Assembly (NCBI GenBank): GCA_016719945.1
Contig: JADJYE010000010.1
Span: 173,736-237,735 of the forward strand
Source of the DNA: Polyangiaceae bacterium
GTDB taxonomy: Bacteria; Myxococcota_A; Polyangia; Polyangiales; Polyangiaceae
DNA: 64,000 bases
Direction: 5' to 3'
The translations under genes were made by a program, and so were the position numbers. The notes beneath the pieces are model-generated. The model had not been told where the DNA came from. It searched no databases and saw nothing but the letters and a program-made list of their open reading frames with translations. Below, in pieces: positions 44,866 to 55,493 of this stretch. Position 1 is the stretch's first letter. Each line of letters begins with the position of its first letter.

Positions 44866-45845
44866 GGCGGCTCGCGCCGCTCACCGTCGTCCTCGCGCTC
44901 GCGTGCGGAGACACGGCCGCTGACGACACCACCTCTTCGACCACGTCCTCCACGGGGGGAGGGGGCGCCGCGAGCGGGGGTGGCGGCGCGTCCGGCGGAG
45001 GAGGGGTCGCGTCGGGAGGTGGAGGGTCGACCAGCGCGGGCTGCCCCTCGTGCGGCGACGTCGTCGATCTCTCGACCCCCAAGAGCGCCGGCCTCGTCGA
45101 GGCCTCCGGCCTGGCGGCGAGCGGTGTTCACCCGGGCGTCTTCTGGGCGCACAACGACTCTGGCGACTCGGCGCGCTTGTTCGCCTTCAGCGAGGACGGC
45201 GCGGCCCGCGGCACCTACGACGTCGCGGGGCTCGACCCGGTCGACTGGGAGGACATGAGCCGCGGCCCTTGCGCCGACCCGGCGAAGAGCTGCCTGTACA
45301 TCGGCGACATCGGCGACAACGGTCGCTCGCGCTCCACGTACACCCTCGTGCGCGTCGAGGAGCCCGCGGCGCTCGCGCCGGGCGGCGCGACCCTCACCCC
45401 CGAGGTGTTCACCTTCCAGTACCCCGACGGCTCGCACAACGCCGAGGCGCTCATGGTCCACCCACAGACCGGCGTCGTGTACATCGCGACGAAGAGCGCG
45501 CGGGCGACGCGCGTGTACGCCTTCCCGACCCCGCTAGACGCGACGCAGACGATGACCCTCGAGGATGTGGGGCAAGCGACGGTGCCCGACCTGCTCGCGC
45601 TCGTCACGGGGGGCGATATCCACCCCGCTGGAGACGGCGTGTTGCTGAGGACGTATTCGACCGTCTGGTACTACCCCATCGCGCGCGGGCAGACCGTCGG
45701 CGCGGCGCTCGCGGGCACGCCCTGCGCGCTGCCGACGCCGGTCGAGGGGCAGGGAGAGACGGTGGCGTTCACGCTCACCGGCGACGGCTACCGCACCCTG
45801 AGCGAAGGCGCGGGCGAGGTCCTGCACGGCGTCAGCTGCCGGTGA
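44862..45845 (+). CDS. Lipoprotein with Gly/Ser linker and propeller-like domain
   Basis: 327 residues from GTG 44862, overlapping the ArsA stop by 4 bp. The signal VRRLAPLTVVLALAC ends in a lipobox. A Thr/Ser then Gly/Ser-rich linker runs to about residue 60. The remainder shows beta-propeller-like blades: GVFWAHNDSGDSARLFAFSE, DWEDMSRGPCADPAKSCLYI, DGSHNAEALMVHPQTGVVYI. This resembles secreted proteins often annotated as esterase-like or integral-membrane-linked propellers, but no catalytic motif is evident. Outer-membrane-anchored, function unknown. Confidence 0.8.
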   Translation: MRRLAPLTVVLALACGDTAADDTTSSTTSSTGGGGAASGGGGASGGGGVASGGGGSTSAGCPSCGDVVDLSTPKSAGLVEASGLAASGVHPGVFWAHNDSGDSARLFAFSEDGAARGTYDVAGLDPVDWEDMSRGPCADPAKSCLYIGDIGDNGRSRSTYTLVRVEEPAALAPGGATLTPEVFTFQYPDGSHNAEALMVHPQTGVVYIATKSARATRVYAFPTPLDATQTMTLEDVGQATVPDLLALVTGGDIHPAGDGVLLRTYSTVWYYPIARGQTVGAALAGTPCALPTPVEGQGETVAFTLTGDGYRTLSEGAGEVLHGVSCR

Positions 45846-46010
45846 TGTCGGCATCGGCGTCGGTATCGGTATCGGCATCGGTATCGGCATCGGCATCGGC
45901 ATCGGTATCGGTATCGGTATCGGCTGCGGCATCGGTATCGGTATCGGTATCGGAGTCGGTAGCGGCATCGGAGTCGGTATCGTTATCGGTCCCAGTGTCG
46001 GCGTTGGGCT
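45846..46010 (+). repeat. Hexanucleotide tract (GGTATC/GGCATC)n
   Basis: About 25 consecutive hexamers alternating GGTATC and GGCATC, slightly degenerate at the ends, starting right after the stop of the preceding lipoprotein. All frames on both strands stay open (Ser-Val, Gly-Ile, Pro-Met dipeptides), which produces false open frames. It is the complement of the GCCGAT tract near RHS locus 1. The rest of 45846-46203 holds no gene. Confidence 0.9.
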
Positions 46011-46203
46011 CGGCATGACGCTCGGTCGCGGGCCTTGAGCGGAGACGACCTGGCGTCCCAGCGGAACGGCCGCCCGGTTGCCGGGGTCGTGGGTCAGCCT
46101 TGTGGCGCACGTCCCGCGCCAGCGCGGGCGCGGGGTGGGGATAGGCTCAGGAGCGGCCTCCTGGCCGCGCCGGCGCTGTCACGGCCCCTGCGCCTTCGAG
46201 GGC

Positions 46204-46578
46204 ATGACCCACGACCCCAGCAACTCAGCACCGAGCATCCCACGGTTCCCACACCACAACCTCGACGCCTATGCGATCGCGCTCGAGGCCTTGTGTCGAG
46301 CAGACGCCCTCGCGAAGCATCTGCCTCGCGGTTATGGGCCGTTGAGCGACCAGCTGAGGCGGGCCAGCCAATCCGCGTTCCTGCAGCTCGCCGAGGGCGT
46401 GGCCCGCAGCGGCGCGGACCGAGCGCAGCGGCTGCGAGGCGCGCGGGCGGAGGCCTGCGAAGCCGCCGCTTGCGTCGAAGCCCTCGGGCGGCTCGGCCTT
46501 GCGTCGAGCGCCGAGGTCGCCGAGTTGCTCCTGCTCCTCGGTCGGCTCGGAGCCATGCTCACCAAGCTTGCTCGCTGA
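46204..46578 (+). CDS. Four-helix-bundle protein (23S rRNA intervening-sequence protein family)
   Basis: 124 residues. The sequence fits the IVS/S23 four-helix-bundle family: FPHHNLDAYAIALEALCRAD, then LSDQLRRASQSAFLQLAEGV, RARAEACEAAACVEALGRLG. Family members form small cytoplasmic helical oligomers of uncertain role, often near mobile or variable loci. The ATG 46204 is chosen as the first start next to the conserved region; the longer upstream frame contains no homology. It stands between two hexamer tracts, just before RHS locus 2. Confidence 0.8.
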   Translation: MTHDPSNSAPSIPRFPHHNLDAYAIALEALCRADALAKHLPRGYGPLSDQLRRASQSAFLQLAEGVARSGADRAQRLRGARAEACEAAACVEALGRLGLASSAEVAELLLLLGRLGAMLTKLAR

Positions 46579-46639
46579 CAGCTCGCTCGGGGGCGGCCCG
46601 GCAGATGGCGCCGGCCGACCCCGACCTCGTAGCCAAGGA

Positions 46640-46798
46640 CGCCCCCGATGCCGCCGCCGCCGCGAAAGACGTCGCCGACGCCGATACCGAGGCTGCAGCC
46701 GAGGCCGATACCGAAGCCGACATCGAAATCGATGCCGATACCGATGCCGATGCCGCAGTCAATGTCGATCGCTGCCGATGTCGATGCCGATGTCAGGA
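46640..46798 (+). repeat. Degenerate GCCGAT hexamer tract before RHS locus 2
   Basis: Units such as GCCGAT, GCCGAC, GCCGAG and GTCGAT run to within a few bases of the left edge of the duplicated block at 46799. Same motif and same side as the perfect tract before locus 1. No gene lies between 46579 and 46894. Confidence 0.75.
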
Positions 46799-46894
46799 GC
46801 GCCCACATGCCGACACGTCACGGTGAGGGCAAGAGGCCTCACAGTTGACGGTCTCGCCGACGCGGCCCGAACATGGTCGCAACATGGGGGCTAC
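46799..46894 (+). promoter_or_regulatory. Conserved leader of RHS gene 2
   Basis: Homologous to 7713-7808 without indels. The GTGAGG / CCTCAC inverted repeat and TTGACG are retained, supporting a regulatory role; most differences cluster just after it. Confidence 0.35.
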
Positions 46895-46929
46895 ATGGCG
46901 CGGGCGGTCCGTCTCTCCTCTCCTCTCCT
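46895..46929 (+). other. Exon 1 of RHS lipoprotein gene 2
   Basis: ATG 46895 begins MARAVRLSSPL and ends with the two bases CT at 46929. Joined to 48888 it continues CTC TCC TCT CCT and runs in frame through LFALLAVSC into the RHS protein. This is the phase-ON arrangement, with three CTCCT on each side of the intron. Confidence 0.8.
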
Positions 46930-48887
46930 GTGCGTCCTGCCAAGCCCTGAACTGGAGGAAGCGATGTAGCCCAGACAACGCGGAAACCAGCTGTCGTGTC
47001 CCAGCGGGTTGAAATCCCGTCCGACCAAACGGCGCCGAAAGGCGGAAGCGAGTCTTGCGCGGTCGTAGGCAGCACACGGGCGACCGTGACCGCGAAGCGT
47101 AGACAGCGAGCGAGCAGGCCGTGTGATTGGGCCGCGTAATGTGAGAAGTGACGAGAGCCGACGGCCCGGGAGAAGCCGGAAGGCAGCATCGCGAGGAGCA
47201 GACTCAGGGCGTGAGCCCGGCGGCGTATGTCCTCGCGGTCTCGTCGCGGTCGTAGAGCAGGGCATGCAGCGAAGGGGACACCGGGGAACAGGAGAGATCC
47301 CACCTGCTGGACGAGGGTGACCTCGGACGAAGCACCGCGGCGACGCAAGGAAGCCCGGTGTGGCACGTGGGAAGTCGGAGCGCCGCGTACGAGCGACGAC
47401 GTCGGGGAACCGTCTCGAGGACCCGACCGAGCAAAGGCGGCGCCGTGCAGTGGACCTGATCGAGGGCTCAGATGACCGAGACCGAGAGCTCGAACGACAT
47501 CTCCAGGAGACTCGATCAGATAGCAAGAGCGGCGAGGGCGCGTCCCGGTGCCATCACCACGCTCGCGCACCACATCGACCTCGCGTGGCTGCGCGAGGCG
47601 CATCGACGCACTCGGAAGGACGGGGCATGCGGCGTGGACGGACGGAGCAGCGGGGAGTACGCGATGAAGTTGGAGGACAACCTCCGATCGCTGCTCGACC
47701 GCGCGAAGTCGGGCATACCGCGCGCCGCCCGTGCGCCGCGTCCACATCCCGAAGGATGGGAAGGAGACGCGACCTCTCGGGATCCCGACGTTCGAGGACA
47801 AGGTGCTGCAGCGCGCAGTCGCGATGCTGTTGGAGGCCGTCTACGAGCAGGACTTTCTGGACTGCTCGTTCGGCTTCCGTCCGGGCGCTCGGCGCAACAA
47901 GCGCTGAACGTCCTTCAAACGGCGGCGGTGAACAGTGCGGGTGGGTGGGCAATCGAGGTCGACATCCGGAAGTTCTTCGACAGCGTCGATCATGCGGTGC
48001 TGAGGGAAGTGCTTCGCCGGCGAGTGCGAGATGGCGTGATCCTGCGCCTGATCGGAAAGTGGCTCAACGCAGGCGTGCTGGAGGACGGCGCGGTGAAGCG
48101 CCTCGACTCTGGGACGCCTCAAGGAGGGGGTGATCTCGCCGATGCTGGCGAACATCCTGCTCCACGAGGTGCTCGACGCGTGGTTCCAGGACGAGGTGAA
48201 GCCCCGGCTGCGAGGTCAGGGCACGCTCGTTCGCTACGCGGACGACGCCGTGATGATGTTCTCGACGGAAGCCGACGCGAAGCGAGTGTTCGACGTCTTG
48301 CCGAAGCGATTCGCCAAGTACGGACTCACGCTGCATCCGGAGAAGACGAAGCTCGTCGCCTTCGAGCGACCAGACCGTCCCTACCGGACCGATCGCGACG
48401 ACGGTCCGGGACCCCTGCGCCCTGGAACCTTCGACTTCCTCGGCTTCACCATCCACTGGGGCAAGGGCCTCGATGGGAAGTGGCTGGTACAGACACGAAC
48501 ATCCAAGAGCCGCTTCCAGCGCACGCTGAAGGCCATCGCGACGTGGTGCCAGATGCATCGTCACCACGCCATCGGTGATCAGCAGCGCGCGCTGAACCAG
48601 AAGCTTCGTGGCCACTACGCCTACTTCGGGAGGCGTGGGAACTCCGGACGCCTCTGGGACGTGTACGCACGCGCCGTTGGAACGTGGCGCAGGTGGTTAT
48701 CACGTCGATCGCATAGAGCGCAGATCACCTGGTCCGCGATGACACGGCTGCTCGAGCGGTATCCGCTCGCTCGGCCCAGAGCAAGGATCGTCTCGTAGCG
48801 AATCCGCCGCACGAGGAGCCGGATGCGGTAGTCCCGCACGTCCGGATCTGTGGGGGCCCCGGGAAGAAATTCCCGGGGCTACCCGAC
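46930..48887 (+). mobile_element. Group II intron, copy 2 (1958 nt), maturase gene broken
   Basis: Same boundaries as copy 1: GTGCG at the 5' end, domain V and VI and CCCGAC at the 3' end, EBS1 AGGAGAG at 47290-47296. By hand alignment it differs from copy 1 by roughly 15 substitutions and six small indels, under 1% substitution, which is far less than the flanking exons. The RNA elements needed for splicing look intact, but the internal protein gene is not, so it probably relies on the copy 1 maturase. Confidence 0.9.
47472..48798 (+). pseudogene. ltrA: Frameshifted group II intron maturase (copy 2)
   Basis: Relative to copy 1 a 2-bp loss near 47715 and a 1-bp loss near 47881 put a 170-bp stretch out of frame, and one extra G near 48128 (GGAGGGGG) shifts the rest. 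The YADD and maturase segments survive only in the second half (48130-48798). No single full-length RT can be made without frameshifting. Confidence 0.9.
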
Positions 48888-48902
48888 CTCCTCTCCTCTC
48901 CT
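48888..48902 (+). repeat. CTCCT x3, 3' half of the signal-peptide pentamer array (copy 2)
   Basis: Three units start exactly at the 3' splice site, followed by CTTCG. Together with the three units of exon 1 the spliced array has six, one fewer than in copy 1. Confidence 0.9.
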
Positions 48903-51900
48903 CTTCGCTCTGCTCGCGGTCTCGTGTGAAGACGGCGCGGACGAGACGGTAGGCACGAGCGAGCAAGCGGTGACCTGCCGCGCGGTGGAGCTGTCGATCT
49001 CGCGCAGCCCCGGGTCCGCGTGGACGACCGACGAAGAGACGCTGTCACCAGCGATGTCGTTCGTGCTGCCGGATCGGTTGACGGTGGTCGCCAACAACGC
49101 AGGGCTGCATGACGTCACGCTCAGCTACCGCCTCGGCGAAGCGCTCCACACCTGCCTCTACCGCGCGCGGTGGAAGCCGGTTGGGCAGCCGGATCAGTTC
49201 GTGTCGTGCACCTCGGGCGCGGTGCCGGGGGACGCGATCGAGGCGGATTGGGTAGCTCTGAGCTCGGGTGGCTCGCCCGCCACGATCACGATGACGCTCG
49301 AGGAGACGCTGCCCTGCGACGGGGGCGTGGGAGGCGGCACCGCAACCGGCGGCACCGGACAAGGTGGGCTGTCCGTGGGCGGCTTCGGCGGCAGCGGCAC
49401 CGGCGGCGTCTCGCACGGAGGCGCAGGGCAAGGCGGCTCGATGGCGCAGGGCGCAGGCGGTCTCGGTGGAGCCGGTGGCGTCGGCGGACACGGCGGCGTG
49501 GGTCAGGGAGGGCTCGGCGGCGACGGCGGAGTTGCTGGCACTGGCGGCGCGGGCGCCGCCGGAGGGAGCGGGGGCGCGGGCGGGCAAGGGGGCGAAGGCG
49601 GAAGCGGCGGCGGCGTCTCCTGCGCCGATATCGTGGACGACGGCGACCCCTGCACGATCGACCGCTGCGATCCGAGCGGCGCGCTCGTGCGCACGTGCAG
49701 CGCGCTGGATCCCACCGTCTCGACCACGCTCTACGACGCGCTGTCGTTCTTGTTCGAGACCGAGCCGCTGGTGCAGACCGGCGTCGCGCCGGGCACCATC
49801 GACGTCGTGGCGGTAGCCGGGATCACGGGGCGCGTCGTCGGCCCGGACGGGCTCGGGCTCTCCAACGTCAGCGTGACCATCCTCGGCCACCCCGAGTACG
49901 GCGCGACCCTCACGGACGCGACGGGCCGCTACATCCTCGCCGTCAACGCCAGCCATCGGCTGACGCTCGACCTCCAGGCCGCCGGCTTCATCCGCGCGCA
50001 GCGCGCCGTCGAGGCGCCGATGCAGCACATCGCGCACGCGGCCGACGTGATGTTGAGCGTGGCCAACGCGAGCGCGACCTTCGTGGACCTGGAAGCGATC
50101 ACGGAGCCGACGCCGGCGCTCGGCGCGGTCGAGAGCGACGACGCCGGCCCGCGCCAAGGCGCGCTGCTCTTCACACCCGGGACCACGGCCGCCATGCGCT
50201 TTCCGGACGGCTCGACGCAAGCCTCGAGCACGCTGACCGTGCGCATCACCGAGCTCACGGTGGGGGCCGACGGTCCGCGCCGGATGCCGGGCGAGCTGCC
50301 CGACAACACCGCCTACACGTATGCCGTCGACCTCCAAGCGGACGAGGCCGTCGCCGGAGGCGCCAAGCACGTCTCGCTGAGCGAGCCAGCGAGCTACTTC
50401 CTCGAAAACTTCATTGGCGCACCGGTTGGCACCGCCGTGCCAGCCGGCACCTACGACTACGAGCAAGGCCTGTGGGTGGCCGACCCCGACGGGCGCGTGG
50501 TGCAGCTCGTCTCGATCAGCGGCGGCCTCGCCGACCTCGACATCACCGGCGACGGAGTCGTCGACTCGGCGTCCGCCATCGAAGCGATCGGGATCTCGGA
50601 GGACGAGCGGGCGTGGCTCGCTACGCGCTACGCGGCGGGGACGGAGCTGTGGCACACGGAGATCGCCCACTTCTCGGTGGTCGACCTCAACAACATGAAG
50701 GGCTGCCCTGCCTGCGAGGGGCCGCCGGATTTCCCCATCACGACCGACGACACGTGCTCCGCGGAGGAGGAGGTCGCGTCGGTGATCGAGTGCACCAACC
50801 AGACCTTCGGGGAGGACGTGCCGGTCGCGGGCACGCCGTACAGCCTGCACTATCGCAGCGACCGAGTACCCGGGCGCGCAGCCGCGCGCCGTGTGACGGT
50901 GCCGATCACCGACGACACGGTGTCTCCCGTGCTTCGCGCGATCGTGGTGCGGCTGCGCGTGGCGGGGCGGCAGATCGAGCAGCGCGTCGAGTGCCCATGC
51001 TCGCCCAACCAGAGCACGACGATCGAGTGGGACGGGCTGGACCTGTTCGGGCGCACAACGCACGGGCACCAGCCGGCGGAGATCGAGCTCGCCTACGAGT
51101 ACCCGTGGGGGAGCAGAGCACCTTCGCCGCGGGTGGACGGGCTCACCTCATTCGGGACTTGGCTGCCCGACCTCGAGCTGGACGTCGACAATGTGCGCAA
51201 CATCGCTGAGATCCGGGCGCGCCGACGGCTCGATCTTGGACGCTCGGGCAACGAGGTCCACGGGCTCGGGCGGTTCTCATTGGACGCCGTGCACACCTAC
51301 GATCCGGCGAGCCGCACCCTGTACCGCGGGGACGGCTCACGCCGCCGCGGCGATGCGGTGACAAGCACTCTGGAGCCGCTCCACATCAAGGGTCTCAACG
51401 ACAACCTGTGGGACACCCTCGCGCTGCCCGACGGCGGCTTCCTCATGAGCCTCGCCTCCGGCCTCTATCGCCGAGGTCCAGATGGGGCCGACACCAAGAT
51501 CGGCCCCCACGTCTCGGAGGGCTGCACCACCGCCTTCGAGATCCCAGCCTTGCAGTCGTGTTACGCGAAGCTGCTCTCCAACCTGGCGCTCGGTCCCGAC
51601 GGGAGCATTTACGCGACCACCGACGGAGGCTCACGCATCGTGCGCATCCGCCAGAACGGGATCCTGACGCACGTCGCAGGGAGCTCGTTCAATGGCGAGA
51701 CTGGCGACGGCGGGCTGGCGACGGCAGCGCTCGTGGGTTGTCGCTCGATCGCCGTCGGTTCCGACGGGGCCGTCTACTGCGGCGGCAACACCACGCTTCG
51801 ACGCATCGGCCCCGAGGGCACCATCCGCACGGTCGCGGGCGGGGCTGGCACCATGAATGGCAACGACATCCCGGCGGCGCAGGCGCAGCTCCGCACCGTG

Positions 51901-54900
51901 GTCGACATGACCTTCCTGCGCGACGGATCCCTCCTGCTCAACACGGAAGGGCTCACCAGCCAGCTGCGGAAAATCGGCACCGACGGCGTCATCCGCTGCG
52001 TCGCCGGCTGCGGCGGTGCATCGTACGCCGACGGCGAGCCGGCGCTGCCCGCCCTGCTCGATCGCGCCGACGACATCGCCGAAGGCCCCGATGGCACGCT
52101 GTACTTCACCGCGGCAGTGGCCCAGCTCGCGCCGAACGGCTCCACGATCTTCCGCAAGGCCATCCGCACGATCGGTCTCGACGGTCGCCTCGGCACCCTG
52201 GCAGGGCTCGGCGGACCCGCGTGTCCCGACTACGTCAACCTGTGCGGCGTCGACGGCCCGGCGCTGAGCGCAAACTTCAGCCCGAGCAGCCTCTCGATCG
52301 GCGCCGACGGCAAGGTCTTCGGACACACCCCGCAGATGGTCTTCGGTCTGACCGCTGACTTGCCGTCGTTTGCGCGCAGCGGCTTCGTGGTGACCGAGGC
52401 CGACGGCCGCACGTCGTACCTGTTCGACGCGCAAGGCCGGCACCTCGAGACCTTCGACGCCGACACGGGCGTGGTCACCCTCACCATCGCGCACGACGGG
52501 GAAGGGCGCGTCGGCTCGCTCACCGACCGCGACGGCTTGGTGACGACGATCTCGCGTGACCCAGCGGGCACACCGCTCGAGATCGTGGGCCCGTACGGTC
52601 ACCGCACTGGGCTCGGCCTCGATGCGGGCGGATATCTCAACCGCATCGAGGACCCCGAGGGAGGCGCCTGGATCGCCGACTACGACGAGCTCGGGCTCAT
52701 GCTCTCGTGGACCAACCGCAACGGCCACCAGAAGACCCTCACCTGGGACTCGGGCGGTCTCCTGCAATCGGTCACCGACGCGGCGCTCGCGACGACCACG
52801 CTCACCGCTGTGAGCACGGCCGCCGGCCGAGCGGTCACCCTCGAGAGCGCCCTCGGGCGCACCCGCACCTACGGCCTCGCGCAGGCGGCGGGACCGAGCG
52901 AGGTGCGCGCCAACACGGGGCGCAACGGCCTGACCACAACGTCTACCCGCACCGGCGCGGCGACCACCTCGGTCACCTTCCCGGACGGCACCGTCACCTC
53001 GATCACCCGCGCCCCCGACCCTCGCTTCGGGATGGCGTCGCCCTACGTGGCCGAGCACGTCGTCACCCTCCTGAGCGGCCTCACCAAGACCGTGAACCGC
53101 ACGCGCGCCGTGACGCTCGCTGGGCCTGGGGCGCTCTTCGAGCTCGAGACGCGCACCGAGGTGACGACGCTCAACGGACGCTCGTGGTCCACCACCTATG
53201 ACAAGAGCACGAGCGAGGTGACCACGATCCTCCTGAGGGCCGCGTTGCGACGCGGGTGCTCGACGCCCTCGGGCGCACGATCGAGGTGCACGCACCGGGT
53301 AGCCTGCCGGTCTCGATCGGGTACGATCTCGACGGAAGGCCCCTCGTCACCGCGCAGGGCACGCGCTCGACCGTCATCAGCTACGGGCCCGACGGCATGA
53401 TCGCCTCGATCACCGACCCCCTATCGCGCACCACCGTCTTCACGCGGGACGCCGTGGGCCGCGTGACAGCCGAAGAGCGGCCGGACCTCGCCATCACCAC
53501 TCTGGGCTACGACCTCGAGGGCAACAACACCGCCGTCACCCCGCCCAGCAAGCCTGCGCACGGCATGAGCTACAGCCTCGTCGAGCTGCTCGAGAGCTAC
53601 ACGCCGCCTACGCTCGCGAGTGGTGGTGGTGGTTCGACCGCGTACACCCACGACCTCGACCGCGCGCTGACCGAGGTCCTCCAGCCCGGCCCGCGCCTCA
53701 TCGAGCACGCCCACGATGCGGCGGGGCGGCCCTGAGACCACCACCTTCCCGGGCGGCGTCATCACCCGCACTTACGACGCTACCACGGGCGAGCTCACCA
53801 GCCTCGCAGGTCCCGACGTCACCCTGACCTCGGCGTACGACGGCCGGCTCCTCAAGGCCGTCGCGATGACCGGCCCCGTCGCCGGCACCGTCGCCTGGCA
53901 ACACGACAGCGCCTTCCGTGTGATCGAGGAGCGCGTCAACGGCGCCCACCCCGCCGCCTTCGCCTTCGACGACGACGACCTGCTCACGCAGGCTGGCGGC
54001 CTCACCCTCACCCGGGACCCCGTGACCGGCTTCGTCACCCAAGCGGCCGCGGGACTCATCACCGAAGCCTGGACGTACAACGACTACGGCGAGGTCGAGA
54101 CCTACACGGCCTCGGTCGGCGGCGTCGTCCAGGTCGCGTGGAGCTACGTGCGGGACGACCTCGGCCGCATCGTCGAGAAGACCGAGACGACGCCCGCCGG
54201 CACCCGTGTGCTCGTGTACGAATACGACCTCGCGGCTCGGCTCGCGGCGGTCTACGAGGACGGCCTCCTCGTCGAGAGCTACGGCTTCGACGACAACGGC
54301 AACCGTCTCTCGAGCCTCAACGCCGACGGCGTCTTCGACGCCGCGTTCGACGACCAGGACCGAATCCTCGAGTACGGCGACGAAGTGTTCACGTGGACCG
54401 ATAACGGCGAACTGCTGGCGAAGGTCGACGCTGCGACCGGGGACACCACGACCTTCGCGTACGATGCCCTGGGCAACCTCCGCGGTGTTGGACTCCCGGA
54501 CGGCGATCTCGTCGAGTACCTCGTCGATGGCAGGGGAAGGCGCGTCGGCAAGCTGGTCAACGGCGTCTTGGTGAAGGGCTGGTTGTGGAGGGGACAGCTC
54601 CAACCTGTCGCGGAGCTCGACGGCGCGGGCAACGTGGTCGCGAGGTTTGTCTACGCCGGCGGCGTCAACGTGCCGGCGCTGATGGTGACGCCGACGGCCA
54701 CGTACCGGCTCGTCACCGACCACCTCGGCAGCGTGCGGCGGGTGGTGGACGTCGCGACGGGCGCCGTCGTGCAGGAGCTCGAGTTCGACGCTTGGGGCCG
54801 GGTCTTGCTGGACACGAGCCCGGGCCTTCAGCCATTTGGGTTTGCCGGTGGGCTCTACGACCCGGACACGGGGCTCGTGCGGTTTGGCGCGCGGGACTAC

Positions 54901-55179
54901 GACGCGGAGACCGGGCGGTGGACGGCGAAGGATCCCATCAGGTTTGATGGGGGCGACAACCTATACGCGTACATCGGTGGGAACCCGGCGCTTGTCCCTG
55001 ATCCAAGCGGCCTGTGCGCGGGCGTGCTCGAGTGCGCTTGGGAGTTGGGGGAGGCCGCCGGGGAGACCGCCGGGAGGATAACCTTCGGAGCAGCCGGCGG
55101 AGCGACGCTTGCTGCGCTTGGCGTGGGAGCAGCCATACTAACGTGGGCTTCACCTACAGCGACTGGGCCCGGTGAATGC

Positions 55180-55479
55180 GCTGACATCGTTTGCGGGCAG
55201 AGCTATGTGAAGCCTCCGGACTCGCCAACATGCCCCGCTCCCGATATCGACAACTTCGATGACCCTACCCTACCCCCAGGGCCCGGGTTCGAATGGCGAG
55301 GCAAGGGGGAACCAGGAAGTGGCAAGGGCAACTGGCACAATCCGGAAACTGGAGACTCGTTGCATCCTGATTTGACCCATCCTCCTCCTTTGGGCCCTCA
55401 CTGGGATTGGCAGAACGATGAATCAGGATGGGACAACGGTTGGCGGATCAGGCCAGACGGCTCGATTTCTCCGAAATAG
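55180..55479 (+). other. Toxin tip of RHS 2: polymorphic toxin type 37-like domain
   Basis: After a hydrophobic stretch and GPGECADIVCG, the tip has GPGFEWRGKGEPGSGKGNW, SLHPDLTHPPPLGPHWDW and a C-terminal GWRIRPDGSISPK. These match, from memory, the Ntox37 family of bacterial polymorphic toxins, proposed to be nucleases, with His and Asp residues in the HPD and GPHWDW motifs as candidate active-site residues. Lower GC than the RHS body. Confidence 0.65.
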
Positions 55480-55493
55480 ATGCAGTTGACGAA

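Larger units (their letters stand above)
46799..54955 (+). repeat. Large direct repeat, copy 2 (RHS leader, intron, RHS body)
   Basis: Partner of 7713-15870. The left boundary is sharp at GCGCCCAC. Between copies lie about 31 kb of unrelated chromosomal genes. Several 1-2 bp indels relative to copy 1 fall in the maturase and RHS reading frames. Confidence 0.95.
48888..55479 (+). pseudogene. RHS/YD-repeat toxin lipoprotein, locus 2 (exon 2), two compensating frameshifts
   Basis: Same domain order as the locus 1 protein: lipoprotein signal end (LFALLAVSC), Gly-rich linker, carboxypeptidase-regulatory-like domain, NHL propeller, YD repeats, RHS core. One base is missing near 53230 (copy 1 reads ACCTCGCCCGAG, here ATCCTCCTGAG) and one is gained near 53731 (GGCCCTGAG), so about 500 bp is read in another frame, with an in-frame stop at 53400. 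Downstream of 53731 the frame is restored to the end. The signal peptide is in frame after splicing. The tip is a type 37 polymorphic toxin. Either a young pseudogene or two sequencing errors. Confidence 0.85.

Noticed and set aside
45850..46020. Open frames with Ser-Val, Gly-Ile and Pro-Met dipeptide runs
   Set aside because: They are translations of the hexanucleotide tract in all frames and have no start signals or homology.
40289..46578. Toxin/immunity link for the four-helix-bundle or ArsA genes near RHS locus 2
   Set aside because: They lie outside the duplicated block, on typical chromosomal GC, and have no counterpart at locus 1.
48850..48887. GTG-type start at 48850 for RHS protein 2
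   Set aside because: It lies inside domain VI of the intron; the spliced exon 1 provides a proper signal-peptide start.
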